Positions 8,398 to 16,121 of a stretch of 33,975 nucleotides of DNA are shown in pieces. Below the pieces are notes generated by a model, which was not told the origin of the DNA, did not search any database, and worked only from the letters and a program-made list of their open reading frames with translations. Made by a program: the position numbers and the translations under genes. The stretch is from Fodinibius halophilus (lineage in GTDB: Bacteria > Bacteroidota > Rhodothermia > Balneolales > Balneolaceae), in contig NZ_JAALLS010000029.1 in assembly GCF_011059105.1 (NCBI RefSeq), forward strand, positions 1 to 33,975, in the 5' to 3' direction. The stretch's first letter is position 1; every line of letters starts with the position of its first letter.

Positions 8398-9582
8398 TTG
8401 AGTCACAAAGAATCATTTTACGATCATCTAGCACAAACAAGTGAAGCTCCAATGGGATTAGAAGTAGAGAGGGCCGAAGGACCTTATATCTATACCTCGA
8501 ATGACAAACAGTATGTGGATTTTATTTCGGGTATTGCCGTGAGCAGCCTTGGCCATCGCCATCCCAAAGTGGTAAAGGCGATTAAAAAGCAGGTTGATCG
8601 CCATCTGCATGTTATGGTTTACGGAGAGTTCATACAGGAGCCGCAATCGGCCTATGCTGATTTGCTGACTTCACAACTACCGGACCAACTGGAGCGTGTA
8701 TACTTCGTTAACAGTGGTACCGAAGCTAATGAAGGAGCCTTAAAGCTTGCCAAAAAACATACCGGCCGGCATAAATTTGTGGCATTTAATCATGGTTACC
8801 ACGGCGATACTCAGGGTTCGTTGAGTGTTACCGGCAGAGATGTATATCGGGATCCCTATTTACCTCTGTTGCCTGATGTGCATTTTTTGGATTTCAACAG
8901 CCACGACGGTCTCTCGACTATCGATGAAGAAACAGCGGCTGTAATAATGGAGCCCATACAGGGCGAGGGAGGCATTATACCCGCTCAAAAAGAGTGGTTG
9001 CAGGCCGTTCGTAATCGTTGTGATGAGGTTGGTGCTCTTCTGATTCTTGATGAAATTCAAACCGGGTTCTTTCGTACAGGTTCCCTGTTTGCATTACATC
9101 GTTACGGGATAACCCCGGACATTCTTTGCCTGGCCAAGGCCATGGGAGGGGGGATGCCGATGGGCGCGTTTGTGTCTTCATCAAAGATATTTGAATCGTT
9201 TATGTTCGATCCCCCTCTTAACCATGTAACAACCTTTGGAGGACATCCGGTCTCTTGTGCGGCTGCACACGCAACACTCAAAGAGTTATTGTCAGACGAT
9301 TACGGAAAACGAGCAAAAAAAATTGAGTCTATCGTACGAGAAGAGCTCACTGCTGAAGCTATTGTCGAAGTACGCGGTGTCGGAGCTATGTTAGGTATGG
9401 AACTAAGAGATAAGGAGCTTACCCAGAAAGTCGTAGAGGCTTGTCTCAGTGAAGGTATTATCCTGGGGTGGACCTTGCACTCCAATACCTTGGTGCGTTT
9501 GGCGCCCCCGTTGATTATTGAAGAGGAGTTGTTACATTCTTCTTTACAGACGATCAATCAGAAAGTCGAAATTCATAGTTAA
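8398..9582 (+). CDS. Class III PLP aminotransferase (acetylornithine/4-aminobutyrate type)
   Basis: A 394-residue fold-type I aminotransferase. Visible landmarks are the PLP-phosphate loop NSGTEANE (105-112), the HGYHGDT segment (132-138), EPIQGEGG (185-192), LILDEIQTG (215-223, with the ring-nitrogen aspartate D218), the PLP lysine K247 in CLAKAMGGG, and TTFGGHPV. The TTG at 8398 is chosen because the residues HLAQTSEAP after it are typical of the family N-terminus; the first ATG, 54 bases later, would cut this off. The next gene, 98 bases downstream, is a Sad-type semialdehyde dehydrogenase. An omega-amino acid such as GABA, oxidised through its semialdehyde to succinate, would fit the pair. 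Acetylornithine or another omega-amino acid remains possible, since no arginine or ectoine genes are near. Confidence 0.85.
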   Translation: MSHKESFYDHLAQTSEAPMGLEVERAEGPYIYTSNDKQYVDFISGIAVSSLGHRHPKVVKAIKKQVDRHLHVMVYGEFIQEPQSAYADLLTSQLPDQLERVYFVNSGTEANEGALKLAKKHTGRHKFVAFNHGYHGDTQGSLSVTGRDVYRDPYLPLLPDVHFLDFNSHDGLSTIDEETAAVIMEPIQGEGGIIPAQKEWLQAVRNRCDEVGALLILDEIQTGFFRTGSLFALHRYGITPDILCLAKAMGGGMPMGAFVSSSKIFESFMFDPPLNHVTTFGGHPVSCAAAHATLKELLSDDYGKRAKKIESIVREELTAEAIVEVRGVGAMLGMELRDKELTQKVVEACLSEGIILGWTLHSNTLVRLAPPLIIEEELLHSSLQTINQKVEIHS

Positions 9583-9611
9583 ATTCTCTTATGGGAAGCT
9601 TTTTGCTGGAT

Positions 9612-9640
9612 TTGTCAAAGTAGGAATGTGACCCTACAGT
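9612..9640 (+). promoter_or_regulatory. Candidate promoter before sad
   Basis: TTGTCA (9612-9617), 17-base spacer, TACAGT (9635-9640). The -35 matches 5 of 6 bases and the -10 matches 4 of 6. If used, the dehydrogenase could be expressed independently of the aminotransferase upstream. Confidence 0.25.
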
Positions 9641-9680
9641 TAGTAGTTAATGATAAGTTATTGGTAATAAATATACAGTT

Positions 9681-11039
9681 ATGAAGACGATTAACCCCGC
9701 AAATGAAACAGTCATTGAAGAGTATGAGCAGATGAGTGACCAGGTGTTCGATGGTATTGTAAATGATGCTGTTGAGGCGCAAGAAAATTGGCGTAGCCGT
9801 TCATTCTCAGAACGGGCAGATATACTCAACAAAGCCGCACAGATCCTACGAAAACGCAAGTCGGAGTTTGCCGAGTTGATGGCACGCGAAATGGGTAAAC
9901 CTTTGTCACAAGGAGAATCTGAGAGCGAAAAGTGTGCCTGGGTATGTGAATATTATGCAGAAAATGCCGCAGATTTCCTGGCAGATGAGTATATAGAAAC
10001 GGATGCGGATAAAAGTTATGTAACCTTTAACCCATTGGGTACGGTACTGGCCATAATGCCGTGGAATTTCCCTTTTTGGCAGCTGTTTCGCTTTGCTGCT
10101 CCTGCGCTTATGGCCGGTAATGCGGCTGTTTTGAAGCACGCTCCAAATGTTACGGGCTGTGCACTAGCCATAGAGGAGCTGTTGCATAAGGCCGGTATCC
10201 CACGAGACCTTTTCAGGACTGTATTGGCAGATGTAGAGCAAACACAACAGCTTATTAAACACTCCGGCATTGCCGCCGTTACTTTAACGGGGAGTACACG
10301 TGCAGGTAAAGCAGTAGCATCTACGGCTGGAGAAGAGTTAAAGAAAACGGTTCTTGAGCTGGGGGGCAGTGATCCATATATTATTCTAGAGGAAGCTAAC
10401 ATAGAACAGGCAGCTGAAACCTGTGTTACATCCAGGCTTGTAAACAGCGGGCAGAGTTGTATAGCTGCCAAGCGCCTTATTGTGGTAGAAGAGCACTATG
10501 ATACTTTCTTGGAGAGTGTAAAATATCGAATGAGTCGCAAGCAGTTTGGGAATCCTTTTGAGAGTTCAACTGATATTGGCCCAATGGCTCGTAAAGATTT
10601 AAGAGATAAGCTCCATCAGCAGGTACAGGAAAGTATACAGGTTGGTGCTAATTGTATTTTAGGAGGAGAAATTCCTGACCGCGAAGGGGCTTTTTATCCG
10701 CCTACGGTATTGACCAACGTTTCTGAAGGGATGCCAGCTTATGAAGAAGAACTCTTTGGACCAGTAATTTCTGTTATAAAGGTGAAAGACGAAGCCGAAG
10801 CAATTGAAGTTGCTAATGATACTGAGTACGGATTAGGAGCTGCAGTATTTTCTGAGGATGTCGAGAGGGCAGAACAGATAGCTGCCAATGAGTTGAAAGC
10901 CGGCTGTTGTTTTGTAAATGATTTTGTGAAATCAGATCCCCGTTTGCCATTCGGAGGTATTAAGAACTCCGGGCTGGGAAGAGAACTTTCCCATTTTGGG
11001 ATTAAAGAGTTTGTGAACATAAAAACTGTTTACAAATAA
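9681..11039 (+). CDS. sad: NAD(P)-dependent succinate-semialdehyde dehydrogenase, Sad/YneI type
   Basis: Oxidises succinate semialdehyde or a similar aldehyde to the acid with NAD(P). At 452 residues it is close to the short Sad (YneI) form of Escherichia coli, and many stretches are near-identical in memory (LGTVLAIMPWNFPFWQ, LKHAPNVTGCA, GPMARKDLRD, GRELSHFGIKEF). Key residues are the catalytic cysteine C260 in SGQSCIAAKR and the general base E226 in LELGGSDPYI; the cofactor loop TGSTRAG lies near 203-209. The C-terminal PFGGIKNSGLGRE is intact. It sits 98 bases after a class III aminotransferase, giving a transaminase plus semialdehyde dehydrogenase pair as in GABA catabolism. The true aldehyde is not provable from sequence; the GABA assignment is inference. 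Confidence 0.87.
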   Translation: MKTINPANETVIEEYEQMSDQVFDGIVNDAVEAQENWRSRSFSERADILNKAAQILRKRKSEFAELMAREMGKPLSQGESESEKCAWVCEYYAENAADFLADEYIETDADKSYVTFNPLGTVLAIMPWNFPFWQLFRFAAPALMAGNAAVLKHAPNVTGCALAIEELLHKAGIPRDLFRTVLADVEQTQQLIKHSGIAAVTLTGSTRAGKAVASTAGEELKKTVLELGGSDPYIILEEANIEQAAETCVTSRLVNSGQSCIAAKRLIVVEEHYDTFLESVKYRMSRKQFGNPFESSTDIGPMARKDLRDKLHQQVQESIQVGANCILGGEIPDREGAFYPPTVLTNVSEGMPAYEEELFGPVISVIKVKDEAEAIEVANDTEYGLGAAVFSEDVERAEQIAANELKAGCCFVNDFVKSDPRLPFGGIKNSGLGRELSHFGIKEFVNIKTVYK

Positions 11040-11160
11040 AAGTGTAAGGGATACTTTCTTCAACGGTCTTATTAAATGTATGGGGTGGATGAGCCAAAAT
11101 TCACCAACAATTCGCATATACTATTGAACAAAAATAAAATGACAAAAAATGGGAGTAAAT

Positions 11161-11991
11161 ATGTTACGCACTTGTATAAAATATTTTGTGGTTTTAATAT
11201 TATTCACTGGGTTGATGAGCTGTGGTAGTGATAGTACAGGGCCTGACCCCAGTGAAGCGCCATCTGTACCTTCTAAAATTATAAGTGAAGAAGCAAAACC
11301 TGATGTTAGTTTTTTTGAAGAGGAACAATCCAAACAATTGACAGGTGGAAATACTGCAAGTACAGAAAATTACAATGCTGCTAAATATACCGCTTTGAGT
11401 ATTTCTGGTATAGCGAGTATGAATGCTTTATATAGTGGTTTTATGTCTCCTGCATCATCTACAGAGCCAGAATTCAAAGATGGGAAATGGGTTTGGGAGT
11501 ACACTCATACAAACCCCGAAACTGGTGATACAGGTACTTTTAGATTGGAAGCTAAAGAAATATCTGAAGGTCATAAATGGGCTATGTACCTTTCTATGGA
11601 TACCAGTGAGTTCAGCGTAGAAAATTATAAGGTGTTTGAAGGAACCACTTCTTCTGATGGTTCGGAAGGGGAGTGGATCTTCAATTCCATAGACTTAGAA
11701 GAAACAGGAACCCAAGAGGTGAAAGCATTTAGCTCAAGCTGGGTTATTACAAATGAAGATAAAATGGAAACCTCTTTTGAGTTCTATGATAAGGAAGGGA
11801 GAGTACAAATTGACGGAGGGTATACTAAAGATGCTCCAGAGCATACGCTAGCCGTGGATTATGCCGATTCCCAGCAGTCGAATGTTAAAATTTACTGGAA
11901 TACAGAAAACAATACGGGCTATATTTTACAGGGTACCGAATGCAAAGGTTGGGACAGTAGTTTTCAAGATGATAATAGCGTTTGCCCATAA
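11161..11991 (+). CDS. Putative lipoprotein of unknown function
   Basis: I do not recognise this family. Starting at the ATG at 11161, which has a good ribosome site (GGGAG five bases before), the protein has 276 residues; an in-frame ATG at 11149 lacks one. Residues 1-21 form a lipoprotein signal with lipobox LMSC, so the mature N-terminus would be a lipidated cysteine, followed by a flexible serine/proline/aspartate-rich linker. The rest is rich in W, Y, T and acidic residues, with alternating strands such as GKWVWEYTHTN, TGTFRLEAKE and EGEWIFNSID, which suggests a beta-barrel or beta-sandwich in the periplasm or at the outer membrane. Two cysteines near the C-terminus (in TECKGW and SVCP) may form a disulfide. 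It has its own terminator downstream. Confidence 0.8.
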   Translation: MLRTCIKYFVVLILFTGLMSCGSDSTGPDPSEAPSVPSKIISEEAKPDVSFFEEEQSKQLTGGNTASTENYNAAKYTALSISGIASMNALYSGFMSPASSTEPEFKDGKWVWEYTHTNPETGDTGTFRLEAKEISEGHKWAMYLSMDTSEFSVENYKVFEGTTSSDGSEGEWIFNSIDLEETGTQEVKAFSSSWVITNEDKMETSFEFYDKEGRVQIDGGYTKDAPEHTLAVDYADSQQSNVKIYWNTENNTGYILQGTECKGWDSSFQDDNSVCP

Positions 11992-12021
11992 GCAATAGTT
12001 GAGATTTTAATTTTTGAAGAG

Positions 12022-12045
12022 GCCCGGTTTTAGCCGGGCTTTTTT
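12022..12045 (+). terminator. Rho-independent terminator after the lipoprotein gene
   Basis: GC-rich stem GCCCGG (12022-12027) and CCGGGC (12034-12039) with a six-base loop is followed at once by six T. Classic form on the plus strand, 31 bases after the stop codon. Confidence 0.9.
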
Positions 12046-12072
12046 ATTTAGTAAACTTTCTGGAATTTAAAC

Positions 12073-12088
12073 TGACACTGTGGTGTCA
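12073..12088. promoter_or_regulatory. Perfect palindrome, possible operator
   Basis: TGACAC, four bases, GTGTCA: a perfect six-base inverted repeat 54 bases before the radical SAM gene. A -10-like TATTAT lies at 12102-12107, so the palindrome sits where the -35 region of that promoter would be. A dimeric repressor site is possible; no regulator gene is adjacent. Confidence 0.35.
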
Positions 12089-12141
12089 TTCTGTTACTAT
12101 ATATTATAGGCGAAGGGAAAAAGATTAACTGTTCGTTTATT

Positions 12142-13200
12142 ATGGATGACAATAAGAATCCAATTCGTGGTCGTGGGGCATCTGATAATCCTGCTAATCG
12201 GTTTGAGGGTAAATATACCGATTATGATCTGGATGAAGAGACGGGCCAAAAGCCCTCTCAGGATACAAAGCTTATTCGCGATGATACAAAAGAGATTCTT
12301 TCGAAAAATAAGAGCCCGGATATCCCTTTCACCTATGGGTTAAACCCTTACCGAGGATGTGAGCACGGATGTATCTATTGTTACGCCAGACCCACGCATG
12401 AATTTTTGGGGTTTTCGGCAGGATTGGATTTTGAATCTCGAATTATGGTTAAATATGATGCTCCCCAAAAACTCAGGAAAAAGTTTGCTGAAAAGAGCTG
12501 GATGCCCCAACCTATTGTAATGAGCGGGGTCACAGATCCCTATCAACCTATTGAAAGGAATCTTGAGATTACCAGAGGATGCCTTGAGGTTTTTGCAGAA
12601 TCACGTAATCCTGTCGGTGTTATCACTAAAAATTACTTGGTAACACGTGATCTCGATTTCTTGAGTGAACTTGCAGAATACAATGCCGTACATGTAACCC
12701 TCTCAATTACCACACTAGACCGAGAACTTGCGCGAGTGATGGAGCCGAGAACATCACAACCTAATAGACGATTAAAAGCAATACAGGAGTTATCAGATGC
12801 AGGAGTATCAGTTGGGGTTAATGTAGCTCCAATTATCCCCGGCTTAACAGATCATGAGTGTGTTGAGATATTGAAAGCTGCTCGTGATGCCGGTGCCATC
12901 AGAGCCGGTTATACTATTCTACGATTACCCCATGGGGTCAAAGATTTGTTTAAGGAGTGGCTACAGCAACATTTTCCCGATCGAAAAGAAAAAGTACTGA
13001 ATAGAATTCGTGAGATGCGGAATGGGAAGTTATATGAGAGCGAATTTGGAAGCCGGTTTCGCGGGAAAGGAGAATTCGCTGATCAAATTAGAGAGATGTT
13101 TAAAATCCAGTCAAAGAAGCTTGGCTTTAATAAAAAAGAAATTACTATATCGCGAAGCAATTTTAGACGACCAGAAGTTGGGCAGTTAAATCTTTTTTAG
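12142..13200 (+). CDS. PA0069/Rv2578c-type radical SAM protein
   Basis: A 352-residue member of the radical SAM family grouped with PA0069 and Rv2578c, distant relatives of spore photoproduct lyase. The 4Fe-4S cluster cysteines are C73, C77 and C80 in CEHGCIYCYARP, which follow the family motif FTYGLNPYRG. The N-terminal motif RGRGASDNPANRF (about residues 9-21) is typical for this family. The barrel continues through VMSGVTDPYQP, ITKNYLVTRD, LSITTLD and GVNVAPIIPGLTD. The substrate of this family is not known to me; a role in DNA or nucleotide repair is often suggested because of the photolyase kinship. Its neighbours (a lipoprotein and a redox protein) do not help. A palindrome 54 bases upstream may be an operator. 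Confidence 0.88.
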   Translation: MDDNKNPIRGRGASDNPANRFEGKYTDYDLDEETGQKPSQDTKLIRDDTKEILSKNKSPDIPFTYGLNPYRGCEHGCIYCYARPTHEFLGFSAGLDFESRIMVKYDAPQKLRKKFAEKSWMPQPIVMSGVTDPYQPIERNLEITRGCLEVFAESRNPVGVITKNYLVTRDLDFLSELAEYNAVHVTLSITTLDRELARVMEPRTSQPNRRLKAIQELSDAGVSVGVNVAPIIPGLTDHECVEILKAARDAGAIRAGYTILRLPHGVKDLFKEWLQQHFPDRKEKVLNRIREMRNGKLYESEFGSRFRGKGEFADQIREMFKIQSKKLGFNKKEITISRSNFRRPEVGQLNLF

Positions 13201-13323
13201 GTGAGATGAGCCCCCTTTAGGGTGAGTGAGAAATTAAGCCGATTTATATATTTACTTATCCGATGCATTTAATATATTCAGGTTCAGAACGATTAATTTT
13301 TAAAAGCTTATATAGTAGATTTT

Positions 13324-13902
13324 ATGTCTAACACTCCTTCTACAATGCTGGATCTCGGAACGGAAGCACCGGATTTTAAACTTTTTGATACGGTAAATAA
13401 CCAGCTGGTATCTCGCGACGATTTTGATAACGCAAAAGGGCTGCTTGTTGTATTTATGTGTAACCATTGCCCTTTTGTAAAACATATTTTGGATGACTTT
13501 GTAGTAGCCGCTCGCGATCTGCAACAGAAAGGTATTGGCGTTGTTGCTATCAGCTCCAATGATGTTGAGAACTATCCTGATGACAGCCCCGTAAAAATGG
13601 CACAATTGGCTCGGGAAAAGCAGTTTTCCTTTCCGTATCTCTATGATGGTACACAGGAAGTAGCAAAAGCATATCGCGCAGCTTGCACACCAGACTTTTA
13701 TCTCTTTAATGAGAATGATAAGCTCGTTTATCGTGGTCAATTTGATGATAGCCGACCCGGTAATGATGAGCCTGTAACCGGAGAAGATATCCGAGAAGCT
13801 GCTGACCTTCTGTTTGATGAAGAAGTGAAAGAAGAGCAAAAGCCAAGTATGGGATGCAATATCAAGTGGAAGAAAGGTAAAGAACCAGATTATTTCGGGT
13901 AA
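13324..13902 (+). CDS. Thioredoxin/peroxiredoxin-like redox protein with a CNHC site
   Basis: A 192-residue cytosolic protein of the AhpC/TSA-thioredoxin superfamily. It begins with the peroxiredoxin-like LGTEAPDFKLFD, and the redox site is MCNHCPFVKH (C46 and C49, CxxC), followed by VVAISSNDVENYPDDSP. A third cysteine occurs in AACTPDFYLF, next to the proline expected at the cis-proline position. The GQFDDSRPGND stretch is typical for this family in Bacteroidota, where the label is usually thioredoxin family protein. It may be a thiol peroxidase-like or disulfide-exchange protein; the exact substrate is unknown. The stop codon is only three bases before the pdxH start, so the two are very likely cotranscribed and perhaps translationally coupled. 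Confidence 0.85.
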   Translation: MSNTPSTMLDLGTEAPDFKLFDTVNNQLVSRDDFDNAKGLLVVFMCNHCPFVKHILDDFVVAARDLQQKGIGVVAISSNDVENYPDDSPVKMAQLAREKQFSFPYLYDGTQEVAKAYRAACTPDFYLFNENDKLVYRGQFDDSRPGNDEPVTGEDIREAADLLFDEEVKEEQKPSMGCNIKWKKGKEPDYFG

Positions 13903-13905
13903 TAT

Positions 13906-14562
13906 ATGTCGGCAGATAACACGCAAAAAGGTATAGAAAAGATACGGCGCGAGTATGCCGGGGAAGAGCTGTCAAAGTCGGCCGTGGATAACGATCCAAT
14001 TGCTCAGTTTGAGGAGTGGTTTGAACAAGCCCTTTCGGCCGATGTGCTGGATGCCAATGCAATGACACTGTCTACTGTTTCAGGGGATGGGCAACCATCT
14101 TCACGTATAGTACTATTAAAAGGGATAGTGAATAATGGTTTCCGCTTTTATACTAATTACGGCAGTAGAAAGGGGCAGGAAATGGAAGAGAACCCTCTTG
14201 CTTCTCTTTGTTTCTACTGGGCACAGCTATCAAGACAGGTGCGTATAGAAGGAAAGGTTGAGCGTTTGTCGCGTGAAACCTCTGAATCTTATTTTCAGCA
14301 ACGCCCCCGATTGAGCAAGATTGGAGCTTGGGCTTCAAAACAAAGTAATGAAGTCTCCTCGCGAGAAGAACTTGAATCGAAGTTTGAGGAACTGAAAAAA
14401 CGATTTGATGGGCAAGATGTTCCGCTGCCTGATTTTTGGGGTGGGTATTTACTTGTACCCCATAGGATTGAGTTTTGGCAAGGGCGTCCGGGCCGGTTAC
14501 ATGATCGTGTCTGTTATAAAAAAGAGGCGGAAGAATGGCAGATCTCCCGCCTTGCGCCGTAG
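13906..14562 (+). CDS. pdxH: Pyridoxamine 5'-phosphate oxidase
   Basis: FMN-dependent oxidase that turns pyridoxamine or pyridoxine 5'-phosphate into pyridoxal 5'-phosphate, the cofactor of at least four enzymes in this window. The 218-residue length is normal. Clear family motifs are RIVLLKG, FYTNYGSRKGQEM, LCFYWAQLSRQVRIEGKVE, SYFQQRP-R-SKIGAWAS and the C-terminal WGGYLLVPHRIEFWQGRPGRLHDR, which contains the phosphate- and FMN-contacting arginine and histidine residues. It starts three bases after the redox gene and ends one base from the stop of the convergent TonB-like gene, so no room is left for a separate terminator. Confidence 0.95.
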   Translation: MSADNTQKGIEKIRREYAGEELSKSAVDNDPIAQFEEWFEQALSADVLDANAMTLSTVSGDGQPSSRIVLLKGIVNNGFRFYTNYGSRKGQEMEENPLASLCFYWAQLSRQVRIEGKVERLSRETSESYFQQRPRLSKIGAWASKQSNEVSSREELESKFEELKKRFDGQDVPLPDFWGGYLLVPHRIEFWQGRPGRLHDRVCYKKEAEEWQISRLAP

Positions 14563-14563
14563 C

Positions 14564-15202
14564 TTATTTTAAATCAAACCTCACGGGGATACTTAATTGA
14601 ACCTTTACAACCCGTCCGCGTTGTCGGCCGGGTTTAAAGGTGAGGTTTCGTACAGCACGGAGCGCCTCTTTATCACATCCACCACCAATACCGCGGATGA
14701 CTTTTGCATCTTGGACAGTGCCATCTTTGCTTACGACAAATTGAATGTTTACAGTACCCTCAATTCCGGCTAGCTTTGCTTCTCGAGGGTAAGAAAGGTC
14801 ATCATAGAGTGATTGGAGGCCGCCTTTAATTTGGGGTTCTGTTTCTACAACAATAAAAATTTCTTCCCCATCATCTTCTGAGCCTGCAGATTCTTCTGGT
14901 AGTTGCAGATTTCCTGAGTTTTCCCAGTTGATATCAAGATTACCAATAGGATCTTCGATAATTACGTCATCGGGCACCGGATTAAAAACGCTCGGTTTGG
15001 TAGGTGTCGCAGGTGTTTGATCTCGCTTGGTAATGGGAGTATCAACAGTTTTAACGACATCGAAATCACGATCCGGTATTTTCAGTGTCTGACTTTCATT
15101 GGTTGGTAGCTTGAAGGCAGATATGGCAAGCAGCAGTGCTACTATTAAGCCTGTTTCAAAAATAATATAGTATCCTTTTTTAAGATCACCGATGAACTTC
15201 AT
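14564..15202 (-). CDS. TonB-family energy transducer
   Basis: Inner-membrane protein that would pass proton-motive-force energy to outer-membrane receptors or act as a TonB-like stand-alone domain. The N-terminus has one membrane helix (about residues 9-30, YYIIFETGLIVALLLAISAF), followed by a proline- and acid-rich periplasmic linker and a TonB C-terminal domain over the last 95 residues (YPREAKLAGIEGTVNIQFVV, DAKVIRGIGGGCDKEALRAV, FKPGRQRGRVVKVQLSIPVRF). The ATG at 15202 is preferred (212 residues) because GAGGG lies five bases ahead; the ATG at 15214 has no such site. No ExbB or ExbD is adjacent, as is common for extra TonB copies in Bacteroidota-like genomes. Confidence 0.88.
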   Translation of the reverse strand: MKFIGDLKKGYYIIFETGLIVALLLAISAFKLPTNESQTLKIPDRDFDVVKTVDTPITKRDQTPATPTKPSVFNPVPDDVIIEDPIGNLDINWENSGNLQLPEESAGSEDDGEEIFIVVETEPQIKGGLQSLYDDLSYPREAKLAGIEGTVNIQFVVSKDGTVQDAKVIRGIGGGCDKEALRAVRNLTFKPGRQRGRVVKVQLSIPVRFDLK

Positions 15203-15326
15203 AGGCACCCTCATTTTTTATTTGGAAGTTGAGTACGAACTGCTCATGATATCTCTTATTTTCAATATACCTGCCCTGCCAAGAGGTTAAATCACATATT
15301 CATGCTATATAACAGAACGTTTAGAA

Positions 15327-16010
15327 ATGGGAACAAATAAATTGCAGCGATTTAAAGAAATTTCAGAATATCATAATGTCCTGGAGCTCACCGATTTCCA
15401 GGATGATGAATCTCAAAAACCCCAAGGCCGATGGCATTCAGATGTTTTTGGGAATGCTAATCCGATAATTCTGGAACTAGCATGTGGCAAAGGAACATAC
15501 ACCTTGGAGCTGGCGCGTAGAAATCCCGACGCTAATATTATTGGGATAGATATTAAAGGCGGGCGAATATGGAAGGGAGCAACACGGGCATTAGAAGAAG
15601 GGTTAGAAAATGTGCGCTTCTTGCGAATGTATATCGATCACCTCTACGAATATTTTGCTCCCCAGGAAGTCGATGATATTTGGATTACCTTTCCGGATCC
15701 GTATCCCAGGGCGGGAGATCGAAATAAACGATTGGTTGCCCCAAAATTTCTAAATATCTATCAAAGAGTATTGAAGCCCGATGGGAATGTAAGGTTAAAA
15801 ACGGATAGCGATAAACTATTTTCATATGCAAAAAGAACCATAGATAAAACGGGGTGTAGGGTAATTGACTCTGTTGAAAGTATATATGATGAGCGCCCTG
15901 AAGATGAGATATTAACTGTTAAAACTGATTTTGAGAAAAAGCATCTTGAAAAGGGACAAACAATTTCATTTATAAGTTTTGATCTGCCAGAAGAACAGAT
16001 TTTAGATTAA
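15327..16010 (+). CDS. trmB: tRNA (guanine-N7-)-methyltransferase
   Basis: SAM-dependent enzyme that forms 7-methylguanosine at position 46 of tRNA. The 227 residues hold the SAM-binding loop LELACGKGTYTLELARR, the acidic residue in NIIGIDIKGGRIWKGA, and the TrmB signature ITFPDPYPRAGDRNKRLVAPKFL, where FPDPWxKxRHxKRR is the usual form. Here the tryptophan/lysine/arginine-histidine part is altered to YPRAGDRNKR, a common variant in this phylum. KTDSDKLFSYA is the expected downstream motif. It is divergent from the TonB-like gene with 124 bases between starts, and is 111 bases before the TetR gene. Confidence 0.92.
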   Translation: MGTNKLQRFKEISEYHNVLELTDFQDDESQKPQGRWHSDVFGNANPIILELACGKGTYTLELARRNPDANIIGIDIKGGRIWKGATRALEEGLENVRFLRMYIDHLYEYFAPQEVDDIWITFPDPYPRAGDRNKRLVAPKFLNIYQRVLKPDGNVRLKTDSDKLFSYAKRTIDKTGCRVIDSVESIYDERPEDEILTVKTDFEKKHLEKGQTISFISFDLPEEQILD

Positions 16011-16078
16011 TATTTTATAAATGGATTTTTTTAGCCACTAAAAAAGTTTATCTAATACGGTTGATTTATCTTATTAAA

Positions 16079-16121
16079 TTAGTTAACTATCTTTTAGTTA
16101 ACGGTGTTAACCTCTGTTAAT
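16079..16121 (+). promoter_or_regulatory. Cluster of GTTAAC palindromes, likely TetR operator
   Basis: GTTAAC occurs at 16082, 16097 and 16106, and GTTAAT at 16116, directly before the TetR start. TTAGTTAAC is repeated exactly at 16079-16087 and 16094-16102, and 16097-16111 reads GTTAACggtGTTAAC, a 15-base inverted repeat. This is the pattern expected for a multi-dimer operator; autoregulation by the adjacent TetR protein is inferred. Confidence 0.5.

Noticed and set aside
13209-13232. GAGCCCCCTTTAGGGTGAG, resembling a decayed intergenic repeat or terminator before the redox gene.
   Set aside because: Only four clean base pairs and no T run; similar strings are common and no second copy is present in the window.
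13300-13926. Long minus-strand open frame (208 codons) over the redox gene.
   Set aside because: Opposite-strand shadow of the CNHC redox protein; composition is unlike a real protein and there is no family resemblance.
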